Shown here: positions 34,158 to 42,550 of the stretch, in pieces
Layout of the letters: each line of letters begins with the position of its first letter
Position numbering within the stretch: position 1 is the first letter of the stretch
NCBI RefSeq assembly: GCF_014349155.1
Contig: NZ_JACSIT010000067.1
Span: 1-64,000 of the forward strand
Direction: 5' to 3'
Source of the DNA: Neolewinella lacunae
GTDB lineage: Bacteria; Bacteroidota; Bacteroidia; Chitinophagales; Saprospiraceae
DNA: 64,000 nt
The notes under the pieces: generated by a model
The model's input: only the letters and a program-made list of their open reading frames with translations
Told to the model about the DNA's origin: nothing
Database searches by the model: none
Translations under genes and position numbers: made by a program

Positions 34158-35036
34158 ATGCGGATCAGCGTTTTTTCCCGTGGCCCTAACCTCTACAGCA
34201 CCAGCCGGATTGTCGCTGAAGGCCGCAAAAGAGGGCACCGGATGGAAGTGGTAGACCACGCCTACTGCAGCCCTTCCCTCTACGGGGTAAAGACCGCGCT
34301 GCTGGTTGACGGGCGGCCCCTACAACTGCCCAAGGTAGCCATTCCGCGCATTGGTGCCAACATTACCCACCGCGGGGCGGCCATTATCCGGCAGCTCGAC
34401 GTTCTGGGCGTTCCCCATACCCTATCCGCCGATGCCCTGCTGCTGGCCCGCGATAAAATGGGGTGCCTCCAGACGCTGGCCCGCCACGACTTGCCCGTTC
34501 CCCGCACCATCCTGTGCTTCACCCTCCGCGAAGCGCGCATTGCCGCCCTTGGCATGGGGAAATGGCCGGTGGTGGTCAAACTCCTCGAAAGCACCCACGG
34601 CGTAGGCGTTGCCCTGGCCAAAAGCCTCTTTGAACTGGAGCAAATCTCCGAAGGCTTTTTGCAGTTCCAGGACCGGATCATCGTCCAGGAGTTCATCGGC
34701 GAAAGCAAGGGTTGCGACATCCGGGCCTTCGTCGTGGGCGACCGCATCGTGGCGGCCATGGAGCGCAGGGCAGTGGATGGTGAGTTTCGGGCCAATATCC
34801 ACCGGGGGGCTACGGCGCGGGCCGTCCACCTCAGCGCCGAAGACGAAGCACTCTGCCTGCGCGCGGCGGCCGTGATCGGGGTAGAAATTGCCGGGGTCGA
34901 CCTGATCCCCAGCCACCAGGGCCACCTGCTAATGGAAGTCAATGCCAGCCCCGGGCTGGAAGGGATTGAGGCGGCAACGCGCATTGACATTGCCGGAGAA
35001 ATCATTGAGTACGCCGTAAAAAAAGCCAAAGCATGA
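34158..35036 (+). CDS. RimK-like ATP-grasp glutamate ligase
   Basis: 292 residues. RimK architecture: N-terminal domain (MRISVFSRGPNLYSTSRIVA), then the ATP-grasp with KWPVVVKLLESTHGVGV (near 135-151), IIVQEFIGESKGCDIRAFVVG and the Mg-binding MEVNASPGLEGIE near the C-terminus. Such enzymes add glutamate to a protein or small-molecule amine. The following aspartoacylase-like gene overlaps it by four bases (ATGA), a pairing known in many bacteria, so the two likely modify and cleave the same kind of amide. Confidence 0.92.
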   Translation: MRISVFSRGPNLYSTSRIVAEGRKRGHRMEVVDHAYCSPSLYGVKTALLVDGRPLQLPKVAIPRIGANITHRGAAIIRQLDVLGVPHTLSADALLLARDKMGCLQTLARHDLPVPRTILCFTLREARIAALGMGKWPVVVKLLESTHGVGVALAKSLFELEQISEGFLQFQDRIIVQEFIGESKGCDIRAFVVGDRIVAAMERRAVDGEFRANIHRGATARAVHLSAEDEALCLRAAAVIGVEIAGVDLIPSHQGHLLMEVNASPGLEGIEAATRIDIAGEIIEYAVKKAKA

Positions 35037-35992
35037 GTGATATCCATCCCATTGCCATCGCCGATGGTGAGTTCTACCCCGGCCAATCGGGCACCGTGGA
35101 AGTGGTGGCCGGACAGTTGCCGAGCGGCAACCCGGTGCAGATCAAGGCCCACGTCTTCCGCGCCTACCAGCCCGGGCCAACGGTTCTTTTTCTCGGCGGC
35201 GTTCACGGCGATGAAATCAATGGGGTGGAGATCATCCGCCGCTGCCTGCGGGGAGGCATTTTCAAGCGACTGGAAACGGGGACGGTCATTGCCATCCCTT
35301 TGCTCAACATTTACGGTTTCAACAATTTCAGCCGCGACGTGCCCGATGGCAAGGACGTTAACCGCAGCTTTCCCGGCACCAAATCCGGCTCCCTGGCCAG
35401 CCGCATTGCCCACGGGCTGAGCCACAACATCCTTACCCACGTCAATTTGGCCGTCGATTTCCACACCGGCGGGCGGGGGACCTACAATTATCCCCAGATC
35501 CGCTACAACGCTGAAGACCTCCGTGCCGCCGAGGCCGCCGAAGCCTTCGCACCGCCCCTGATTTTTGCCAACAAGGCCCCGGCCAAATCCCTGCGCCGCC
35601 ACGCGCTGAAAATCCTGAACGTCCCCGTACTCACCTTCGAGGGTGGGGAAAACCTGCGCTACGATGCACACAGCATTGATGTGGGCGTTTCCGGCATCGC
35701 TCGCCTGCTCCACCAGCAGGGAATGCTGACCAAAAAACCGCCCGCACCGGATAGAACACCCGTCCGCATTACCCAGAGCACCTGGATCCGCGCCAGCCGC
35801 GCCGGGTTGTTTCAGTGGACCAAACGCAGTGGCTTTGCCGTCCGCAAAGGCGAAGCCATTGGCATCATCTCCGACCCCCAGGTAGGCCGTCTCGATAAAC
35901 GCATCTACGCCCCCCGCGATGGCTTCCTCATTGGCCACGCCAACGCCGCCGTGGTGAGCCAGGGCGACGCCCTGTTCCACATCGGAGAATAG
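35033..35992 (+). CDS. Succinylglutamate desuccinylase/aspartoacylase family hydrolase
   Basis: 319 residues, M14-like zinc amidohydrolase. Zinc ligands in GGVHGDEINGVE (near 60-71) and the His of VDFHTGGRG (near 142); further motifs DVNRSFPG and FEGGENLRYD. The family hydrolyses N-acyl amino acids or related amides. Translation is probably coupled to the preceding RimK-like ligase. Confidence 0.92.
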   Translation: MSDIHPIAIADGEFYPGQSGTVEVVAGQLPSGNPVQIKAHVFRAYQPGPTVLFLGGVHGDEINGVEIIRRCLRGGIFKRLETGTVIAIPLLNIYGFNNFSRDVPDGKDVNRSFPGTKSGSLASRIAHGLSHNILTHVNLAVDFHTGGRGTYNYPQIRYNAEDLRAAEAAEAFAPPLIFANKAPAKSLRRHALKILNVPVLTFEGGENLRYDAHSIDVGVSGIARLLHQQGMLTKKPPAPDRTPVRITQSTWIRASRAGLFQWTKRSGFAVRKGEAIGIISDPQVGRLDKRIYAPRDGFLIGHANAAVVSQGDALFHIGE

Positions 35993-36077
35993 AGGCAGGC
36001 CTGCCTTCCACGGCAGATGGTGTCCACAAAAAAAGCGGGTTTTGGGCCACTGTGCTGATTCCCAACCCGCACTTTGC

Positions 36078-36085
36078 TAAATTTG
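36078..36085 (+). promoter_or_regulatory. TAnnTTTG box four bases before a start codon
   Basis: TAAATTTG, then CCGC, then the ATG at 36090; predicts a leaderless transcript for the HU-SPOR gene. Confidence 0.6.
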
Positions 36086-36089
36086 CCGC

Positions 36090-37247
36090 ATGTCATCCCG
36101 CATCACCACCGTCGTCCGCAACATCCTCATGGAGGAAGATCAGGTCTGCCTCCCCGGGCTCGGCACCCTGCGCCTGAGCCCCCAGCCCGCCATGATCAGC
36201 CAGATCGAGGGCAAGGCGCTGCCGCCATCGGAACGGGTAAATTTCAACGCCAACCTGGTATTAGACGACGGCCGGCTGCAACGGGGCCTGAGCGAAGCCC
36301 TGGGAATTTCACTGGCGGCCGCGGGCACGGAACTGGAGCAGTTTCTCCGCGATGTCCGCGAAAGTCTGGACGCGGGCCGTTCGGTCACCCTGGAAGGCGT
36401 GGGACGGCTGTTTAAGCACTTTGACGGGCAATTGCGTTTCACGGCGGCGGGAGAAAATTTCAGCAAAGAAAATTTTGGTTTGCCTGCCATCGAGTTGAAG
36501 CCCATCGTCCGTTCCGAAAAACAACGGCGCGCGGCGGTAGACCCCATGCTGGCCGGCAACGAAGCGCCCCCGCCCCGCGCCGTACGTAGTCTGGGCAGTA
36601 AGCTCGCCGCAAAAATGCCACGGCTGGCAGACGTGCTCTACCACCCCGAGTTGCGGAAATACCTGTGGTACGCAGTGGGCATCATCGGTGTCTTCGGCCT
36701 GCTGTGGATCCTTTTCATGCTGGGCAGGATCATTGCCAATACCCAGACGGAAAAACCCCGCGAGCCCGTCGCCCGGGTCGAACCCGCGCCCCCGCCCCCG
36801 ATCGAAGATCCCATCGTCGCCAACCCACCCCTTACCACACCCGCCCGCGAGGTGGCCCCGGATGCCCCCCCCCGGCTCTCCGACCCGGAACCCAGCCCCG
36901 CAGCAAGCCCGGAACGTCCTGCTGCTGACAACAGTCCAGCCCCCACCGAGCCCAGCCCGGCAACCCCGGAACCAGCGCGGACCGCACCGGCCACGGGAAG
37001 CGGAGACAATGTTGCCCTGATCGCCACGGGGCTCTACGGCAGCCGGAGCAACGTCGCCAAAAACCTCCGCCGCATCGAAGCGGCTGGCTACGATTCTTTT
37101 TCCCGGCAGGAAGGGACAAACACGCGCATCGGGGTACGGCTCACCTTCCGCACCGAAGCCGAAAAACAGGCGGCACTGGCCAATATCCGCCGCAAATTTT
37201 CCGAAGACGCCTTCGTTTTTGAACTGAATGGCCAGGCGGTACAGTAA
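36090..37247 (+). CDS. HU-domain and SPOR-domain membrane protein
   Basis: 385 residues. Residues 1-150 form the HU-CCDC81-type double domain found in Bacteroidota (EEDQVCLPGLGTLRL, YFDGQL-like core FKHFDGQLRF). A single membrane helix spans about 190-214, then a proline-rich linker to about 305, then a C-terminal SPOR domain (VALIATGLYGSRSNVAKNLR), which binds denuded peptidoglycan at division sites. It probably links an inner cell-division or nucleoid factor to the septal wall. The stop is followed after one base by the dispersed motif. Confidence 0.88.
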   Translation: MSSRITTVVRNILMEEDQVCLPGLGTLRLSPQPAMISQIEGKALPPSERVNFNANLVLDDGRLQRGLSEALGISLAAAGTELEQFLRDVRESLDAGRSVTLEGVGRLFKHFDGQLRFTAAGENFSKENFGLPAIELKPIVRSEKQRRAAVDPMLAGNEAPPPRAVRSLGSKLAAKMPRLADVLYHPELRKYLWYAVGIIGVFGLLWILFMLGRIIANTQTEKPREPVARVEPAPPPPIEDPIVANPPLTTPAREVAPDAPPRLSDPEPSPAASPERPAADNSPAPTEPSPATPEPARTAPATGSGDNVALIATGLYGSRSNVAKNLRRIEAAGYDSFSRQEGTNTRIGVRLTFRTEAEKQAALANIRRKFSEDAFVFELNGQAVQ

Positions 37248-37248
37248 T

Positions 37249-37266
37249 GGGCGCGGTCGCAGGTGC
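37249..37266 (-). repeat. 18-bp dispersed motif, perfect, directly after a stop codon
   Basis: Minus-strand GCACCTGCGACCGCGCCC, one base after the HU-SPOR stop; a purine tract follows. Confidence 0.9.
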
Positions 37267-37315
37267 AGGGAAAGGATTAAAGGGGGAAGGGATTAAAGGG
37301 GGAAAGGAATTGGGC
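37267..37315 (+). repeat. Purine tract downstream of the HU-SPOR gene
   Basis: Two GGATTAAAGGGGGAA-like units, same family as the tracts ending genes at 29908, 45711 and 48278. Confidence 0.7.
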
Positions 37316-37331
37316 AGGTGGCAAATCCTCC

Positions 37332-38624
37332 TCACGATCCCGTCGTAAATTCAATCAGGTAGGGCTTCAGGCGCACGCCGCTCTCCAGGCGGAAGTTGTT
37401 GGAGATCAACAGTTGGTAGCGCCGCTTTGGCTCCAGGTCCACCTCAAAAGTCCAGTTTTTGTTGTCGGCGGACCATGTTCGGTTGGGGCTGATGCGTGGA
37501 CAATGTTCTTCGCCAAGCGGACCAAAGTCCAAGCCGGTGTTGTATCCATTGAGGGGCTCGGAGAAGGTGAGGGTGATTTGCACCCGGCCGGGGCTGATGC
37601 CCTTCGCGCCGTTTCGGAAAGGGTCCATGGAGACGACCGTCGGCCGCTGCTTTTCGTAGGCCCGGTTGAGCTTGCGCAGCGGGGCAGGTAGCAGCCGCGT
37701 GCCGTCCACGAGGCGCTCAACGGCCGCTTCGTCGTGGAAGTCGAGTTCGATGAGCTCGCGGATGGCCCGCTGGGGGTCTTTGGCGGCCTGGTAGTGGCGC
37801 TCGGCAATCTCGTAGCCAATGTAGTAACCCAGGTCCCGCGTTTTCAGGGCGTTCCGGTTTTCGCCCCACATCCAGTCGTAGTTGTTGCTCATCAAAAAGA
37901 GGTCTTTGACGAATTGCCGGACGACTTCTTCCTGCCTGGCCTTGCCAATGGCGATGGCTGGTGAATTCGAGGGCATACCGGTGGCGGTGCAGGAAACGAA
38001 TTCCGCGATGCCCTCATAAAGGCACATGGAAAGAAGGTTTTCCACCAACTCGTTTTGCTGGGTGTGCACATATTCGTGGGTGCAGAGCAGGGCGATGTTT
38101 TTCAGGGGTTCGTATTCCCGGAAGAAGGGTTGCCGCCAGGCGGGAAGTTCCGTGATGACGGTAGCATCGTCGGCCAACGCCAATTCACTGCCAATCATGA
38201 CCATGTCCTTAGTCGCGGTCCCGTTGGTCCGGAAAACACCAACCGCAAAGTAAATGGGCACTGGCCGCAGTGCGGGATAAAGCTGCCGCAGGCGGTCCAG
38301 AGCGGCTTCAATGGCGGGGTAGCTGGCCTGCACCGCCGTGGTGTTGCTCCGCACCGACCGCCAGAACTCCGGATAGTCATTGATCGCGTGCAGGTATTCC
38401 GTGGGGGTGTAGTTGCGTGCCTCCTGAAGGGCCACCAGCCCCGGCGTGGCTTTCGCCAGGTAGTACTGCTGGAGCAGTGCCAGTTGCTGAACGGTGTCTG
38501 GCGTGGCCGTGATTTTGTCGTAGGCCTCCCAGAAATGCACTACGTCAGTAGCCACACAAGGCTGGGCGTGCAGGAAAGTGCCCAACAATACAGTGCAAAG
38601 TAAACAGCAGCGGCAAAAGGTCAT
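37332..38624 (-). CDS. Secreted zinc metallopeptidase, DUF2268-like
   Basis: 430 residues with a signal peptide (CCLLCTVLLGTFLHAQ). The catalytic motif THEYVHTQQNE (HExxH, near 182) and the glutamate in YEGIAEFVS about 25 residues later fit gluzincin peptidases such as DUF2268 proteins. The C-terminal 100 residues look like an Ig-like/Big_5 domain (ISPGRVQITLTFSEPLNGYN). Substrate unknown. Single gene on the minus strand. Confidence 0.8.
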   Translation of the reverse strand: MTFCRCCLLCTVLLGTFLHAQPCVATDVVHFWEAYDKITATPDTVQQLALLQQYYLAKATPGLVALQEARNYTPTEYLHAINDYPEFWRSVRSNTTAVQASYPAIEAALDRLRQLYPALRPVPIYFAVGVFRTNGTATKDMVMIGSELALADDATVITELPAWRQPFFREYEPLKNIALLCTHEYVHTQQNELVENLLSMCLYEGIAEFVSCTATGMPSNSPAIAIGKARQEEVVRQFVKDLFLMSNNYDWMWGENRNALKTRDLGYYIGYEIAERHYQAAKDPQRAIRELIELDFHDEAAVERLVDGTRLLPAPLRKLNRAYEKQRPTVVSMDPFRNGAKGISPGRVQITLTFSEPLNGYNTGLDFGPLGEEHCPRISPNRTWSADNKNWTFEVDLEPKRRYQLLISNNFRLESGVRLKPYLIEFTTGS

Positions 38625-38713
38625 GTGTGGGTAAGTTCATTAGTGGATTGGAGCGTAAACGCTTCAAGGACGACTGGCATTGCCCCTTAATGTGCCGTCA
38701 TTGATAGGCGGAT

Positions 38714-38758
38714 GCTCCAACAGGATTTGGAGAAAAGCCGAAAATTTCCTGCTGGAGC
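38714..38758. terminator. Possible hairpin terminator downstream of the ABC gene
   Basis: GCTCCAACAGGA (38714-38725) pairs with TCCTGCTGGAGC (38747-38758) with one G-T pair. No T-run follows on either strand. Confidence 0.35.
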
Positions 38759-38793
38759 GATTTTACTACTTGCGTGGCATATTCTGATATTGC

Positions 38794-38811
38794 GGGCGCG
38801 GCCGCAGGTGC
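38794..38811 (-). repeat. 18-bp dispersed motif, perfect
   Basis: Minus-strand GCACCTGCGGCCGCGCCC, 38 bp beyond the stop of the ABC ATPase gene. Confidence 0.9.
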
Positions 38812-38849
38812 CGGGAAAGCATTGAAGGAGCGGTGCAAGGGCCGGGCCC

Positions 38850-39509
38850 TCAGCGCCCCAGGTAGCCCAGCCGCTTCAGGTCCGCCCGGCCGGCAACGGG
38901 AACGAGGCCGCCGTCTTGCAGCAGGTAGCTGCGGTCGGCAATTTGCAAGACGTCGTCGTAGTAATGGTCGGAAAGAAGAATGCCCTTCACTTTTTTGCTT
39001 TCCGCCAACAGCGTTTTGATCAGGTCCTTACACAAGGGGTCGATCATGGTAAAGGGTTCATCGAGCAACAAAAAAGGATGATCCAGTTGGCATAAGATCA
39101 AAATACCCAGGTACTTACGTTCTCCCACCGATAAATCATGGAGCTTGCGATGCGCGAAATGCTCCACCAGCGGTGCGTAAAAGATGCGGTCGAGCTTTTC
39201 GCCATCGCTAAAGAGCAGCGGCAGCAGGGCCCGGGTCGTAATGCCGGTAGGAAGGTATTCCTGCTGTGGCAAATACGCCACCTTCCCGGCCGGAATCAGC
39301 TCCCGCTGCGCCCACCTCTCGCCGTCGATGCGCAGTTGCGCGGCGGGGGCTCGGACCGTTCCGAAAATGATCTTCAGTAAAGTCGATTTACCCGAACCGT
39401 TCCGGCCAAACAGCCCGACAATTTCTCCACGCCTCAATTGCAGGGATGCGTCTTGCAGCACCGTCCTGGCACCGAAAGCAATCGTGACCTGGTCTACTTG
39501 CAGTTCCAT
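38850..39509 (-). CDS. ABC transporter ATP-binding protein
   Basis: 219 residues, one nucleotide-binding domain: Walker A FGRNGSGKST (near 36), signature LSVGERKYLGI (near 127) and Walker B FLLLDEPF (near 150), plus switch SDHYYDDV. The only candidate partner is the small membrane protein 13 bp upstream; no normal-sized permease is adjacent. Substrate unknown. Confidence 0.93.
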   Translation of the reverse strand: MELQVDQVTIAFGARTVLQDASLQLRRGEIVGLFGRNGSGKSTLLKIIFGTVRAPAAQLRIDGERWAQRELIPAGKVAYLPQQEYLPTGITTRALLPLLFSDGEKLDRIFYAPLVEHFAHRKLHDLSVGERKYLGILILCQLDHPFLLLDEPFTMIDPLCKDLIKTLLAESKKVKGILLSDHYYDDVLQIADRSYLLQDGGLVPVAGRADLKRLGYLGR

Positions 39510-39522
39510 TCGGGCAAAGGGT

Positions 39523-39798
39523 TTAGGAAAGAATCAGGTACAGCAGCAAAGCGGTCGCTCCCGCTACGCCATTGACCAGGCTCATCGTCAGGAACAGGAA
39601 GCGTTTGGTATAGCCCAGGTTAAAATACAGGCTGTACTGCTCCCCTTTCAGATAGCCGAAGCAGAGGAAGCCCACCAGATTGCCCAGCGTGGCACACAAG
39701 ATGAGTGCCCAGACAAAGCCAGACAGTAAGTACACTACGATCCCAAAAAGCAGGTTGAAGAAGGTGCAGTCGAAGTAATACTTCCAGAAGATCGTCAT
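39523..39798 (-). CDS. Small membrane protein, possible partner of ABC ATPase
   Basis: 91 residues with about three hydrophobic segments (FFNLLFGIVVYLLSGFVWAL, ATLGNLVGFLCFGYL, FLTMSLVNGVAGATALLLYL). I recognise no family. It is co-directional with and 13 bp upstream of the ABC ATPase, too small for a standard permease, but could form a multimeric channel or be an accessory subunit. Confidence 0.75.
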   Translation of the reverse strand: MTIFWKYYFDCTFFNLLFGIVVYLLSGFVWALILCATLGNLVGFLCFGYLKGEQYSLYFNLGYTKRFLFLTMSLVNGVAGATALLLYLILS

Positions 39799-39898
39799 CG
39801 GGCCAGGGCTTTAGGTTACCCAAAATACGGGACGGGAGGCGAATGTCCACAGTCCCGCACCAACTTTTCCAAGACACTGCCCTTCCACCAAACGCTGC

Positions 39899-40360
39899 CT
39901 ACACCAGGCCAGTTACCTCAAAGCTTGCATCGTTCAGGGTGAAAGCATCGCCGACCACCTTGCCGTTCATGGCCCGACCGATGGGAGACTCAAGGGAAGT
40001 ACAAAAAACGGTGGTTCCATCAATGACGCACTTACCGATCCCGATGGCCAGGAAGTAGAGCCCGCGGTTGGTGGCCACGAGGCTGCCAGCCACGATTTTC
40101 TCCGAAGGCGGCCGCCCCTCAATTACGTCGAGGATTTGCCGGACTTTCAGGTTCTCCGCCAGCTGGGTGGCCAGCTTATCTTCTTCCATCTGCATCAGGG
40201 CAATGCCTGGCTCAAATTCTTCGGGGGAGGAAGACTTCGTCTCGTTGGCGCGGGCCTCGTCGATATTGGCCATGGAAGACCGAATCGCGTCAATTACCCG
40301 GTCCACGTGCGCACGGCAGTGGGCAATCAGCTTTGCTTTAAGTTGGAGACTTTCTTCCAT
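39899..40360 (-). CDS. GreA/GreB-like elongation-factor domain protein
   Basis: 153 residues. An N-terminal coiled coil (LQLKAKLIAHCRAHVDRVID, then ARANETKSSSPEEFEPGIAL) and a C-terminal beta domain (GSLVATNRGLYFLAIGIGKC, TSLESPIGRAMNGKVVGDAF) give the GreA/GreB layout; SPIGRAMNGKVVGD is the usual GreA ending. Acidic residues at the coiled-coil tip lie in the SSSPEEFEP segment. It probably binds the RNA polymerase secondary channel. ATG at 40360 is chosen because the conserved coiled coil starts there. Confidence 0.82.
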   Translation of the reverse strand: MEESLQLKAKLIAHCRAHVDRVIDAIRSSMANIDEARANETKSSSPEEFEPGIALMQMEEDKLATQLAENLKVRQILDVIEGRPPSEKIVAGSLVATNRGLYFLAIGIGKCVIDGTTVFCTSLESPIGRAMNGKVVGDAFTLNDASFEVTGLV

Positions 40361-40462
40361 GTTAATGTAGATTTTGGGGAATAACACTTTAAGGGCGCGC
40401 AAAGATATTATCCCCCGGCGTCATGGCTTGGTTTTTCGTTGGGGGCAGCGGGGAGCGCTCCC

Positions 40463-41272
40463 CTACTCCACCGCCATTACGCAGCGAAAGCCCAGGTGGT
40501 TCAGTCCGCTATCCGCCGGAGTATACTGCCGCTGCTTCAGGTTAAAGCCCGTGCAGTAGGAAGTACTGCACAAAAAGGACCCACCTTTGATGACCGATTC
40601 CTGGGTCTCCGTGCGGAGGGTGGAGGTCCACTCCCATACGTTTCCGGACATGTCGTAGAGACCATTGCCCGCCGCAGCAAAGGAACGCACGGGGGCGATG
40701 CCGGGGAAACCGTCCAGTACCTGGTCTTCGTAGGGAAACGGCCCTTGCCACCAGTTGCCGGGGTACTTCCCGGCCGGGACCATCTCCTTTCCCCAGGGAT
40801 ATTCCGCAAACTGACCCGACTGGGAGGCGGCCCACACCCATTCCGCTTCGGTGGGCAGGCGCTTACCCGCCCACGTGGCGTAGGCCCTGGCGTCGCGCAG
40901 GCTGACTTGCGTGACGGGTTCGGCGGCGCGGGCGGCCGAATCCGCCGGGCCGCGGGGGTGCCGCCAATCCGCCCCATCCACGGGCAGCCAGGCCAGGGAA
41001 TCGAGGTGAAAAACGCCCGACCAGCCGAATTCTTCGGCTTCGGTGATGTATTCAGTAGCTTCGACGAAGGTGGCAAAGTCTGCCGTGGTTACCTCCGTAG
41101 CGTCCATAAAAAAGGCCGGGACTTCGCTATTGCCGGGAATGTAGACCATGCCGGGGGGGGCGTCCGGCGCTGGCTCGGCCTCCTTTGCCGTACACGAAAA
41201 CACTGCACCTGCGGCCGCGCCCATAAAAAGCGTGGCCCAAATGGCTGACCGAAAAGGGAAAGAAATAAGCAT
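40463..41272 (-). CDS. Formylglycine-generating enzyme family lipoprotein
   Basis: 269 residues. Signal peptide with lipobox AVFSC (cysteine near 27). FGE-sulfatase fold: MVYIPGNSEVPAFFMDATEV, LPTEAEWVWAA, GLYDMSGNVWEWT, and GGSFLCSTSYC, whose two cysteines match the copper-binding active-site pair of true FGE. Many Bacteroidota relatives (for example GldK-type) lack them, so this one may be catalytic. The signal peptide segment MGAAAGAV is encoded by a perfect dispersed motif. No sulfatase is nearby. Confidence 0.85.
   Translation of the reverse strand: MLISFPFRSAIWATLFMGAAAGAVFSCTAKEAEPAPDAPPGMVYIPGNSEVPAFFMDATEVTTADFATFVEATEYITEAEEFGWSGVFHLDSLAWLPVDGADWRHPRGPADSAARAAEPVTQVSLRDARAYATWAGKRLPTEAEWVWAASQSGQFAEYPWGKEMVPAGKYPGNWWQGPFPYEDQVLDGFPGIAPVRSFAAAGNGLYDMSGNVWEWTSTLRTETQESVIKGGSFLCSTSYCTGFNLKQRQYTPADSGLNHLGFRCVMAVE
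41205..41222 (+). repeat. 18-bp dispersed motif, perfect, inside a signal peptide
   Basis: GCACCTGCGGCCGCGCCC; in the gene's direction it encodes the GAAAGA of the FGE-like lipoprotein signal sequence. Confidence 0.85.
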
Positions 41273-41374
41273 GCCACGAAGGTACTGCGACCGCTCCCTT
41301 CGGCCAAAAGCACTTCGCGCCGCCTACGACCGGCCCGCGCCCTATCTTTGCCCCCCGAAACAGCCACCTCGCCA

Positions 41375-42397
41375 ATGCGCCTGCCCGCCGAATGGGAACC
41401 CCAGCAACTCGTGCTTTTTTCCTTCCCCCGCCGTGATGGCGACTGGGGCGACCAACTCGACGCCGCCTCCCGCGCGATGGTGGCCGCCGCCAACGCCGTA
41501 CACGCCGTCACGCCCGTCCTCATGGTGGTGGGCGACGCAGAACACTTCGCCCGGTATGCTGCCGACTTCCAGGGCCAGCACCTGGAGTTGCCCACCGACG
41601 ATTGCTGGATCCGCGACTCCGGACCCATCACCGTCTTCGATGCAGCAGGCAAACCGCGGCTGCTCGACTTTACGTTCAACGGCTGGGGCGGCAAGTTCAA
41701 CGCCGAGCGCGATAACGCCCTGCCACAACGCCTCCACGCCGCGCTGTTCCCCACGGCCGGTTACGAGCGGGTGGACCTCGTCCTGGAGGGTGGGGCCATC
41801 GAATCGGACGGCATGGGGACGATGCTGACCACCACCACCTGCCTGTTCAGCGCCGGCCGCAATGACTGGGACGACCCCGAGGAGGCCGACCCCATCCTCC
41901 AAAAGTACTTCGGCAAAAAGACCGACATCTACTGGCTTACCGACGGTGAACTGGTGGGCGACGACACCGACGCCCACGTCGATACCCTCGCCCGCTTTCT
42001 CGATGACCGCACGATTGCCTACACCAGTTGCCAGGACAAAAACGACGAGCACTATCCTTCCCTGAAGGAAATGTGGGAAGACCTGAAATTCCTCATCACG
42101 CCCCACAACAAGGCCTACAAGCTCATCGCCCTGCCCATTCCGCCGCCCGTGTACGCCGCCGACGGCCACCGCCTGCCCGCCACTTACGCCAATTTCCTGA
42201 TCAGTAACGGCACGCTTTTCCTGCCCACCTACTTCGACGCCGAAGCCGACGATCACCCCGGCAAAGCAGCCGATGCCGCCGCGATTAAAGCCCTGGAAAA
42301 ATACGGCAAATACCGCGTGATACCCGTGGACTGCCGGGCCTTCATCGAACAGCACGGCTCGCTCCACTGCCTGACGATGCAGATTCCGGCGTTTTAG
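41375..42397 (+). CDS. aguA: Agmatine deiminase
   Basis: 340 residues of the peptidyl-arginine-deiminase/agmatine deiminase family. It converts agmatine to N-carbamoylputrescine and ammonia in polyamine synthesis. Seen: TDDCWIRDSGPITVF, FNGWGGKF, LEGGAIESDGMGTMLTT, and the catalytic C332 in SLHCLTMQIP. A TATCTTTG box lies at 41343-41350, so the ATG at 41375 is preferred over an upstream TTG. Confidence 0.95.
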   Translation: MRLPAEWEPQQLVLFSFPRRDGDWGDQLDAASRAMVAAANAVHAVTPVLMVVGDAEHFARYAADFQGQHLELPTDDCWIRDSGPITVFDAAGKPRLLDFTFNGWGGKFNAERDNALPQRLHAALFPTAGYERVDLVLEGGAIESDGMGTMLTTTTCLFSAGRNDWDDPEEADPILQKYFGKKTDIYWLTDGELVGDDTDAHVDTLARFLDDRTIAYTSCQDKNDEHYPSLKEMWEDLKFLITPHNKAYKLIALPIPPPVYAADGHRLPATYANFLISNGTLFLPTYFDAEADDHPGKAADAAAIKALEKYGKYRVIPVDCRAFIEQHGSLHCLTMQIPAF

Positions 42398-42550
42398 TCA
42401 GTTCGGTAGCTCGGAGGCAATCTGGGCTTCCTTGGTGGGAGAGGCCGGACAAAAAAGCGGCTGGAATATCGTGCCGTAATTGCTACTTTGCGTGCTACTT
42501 TCACCCGCCCCGGCAGCTTCGGTGGCAGTTCTTTTTTTTAATTGCTGGTT

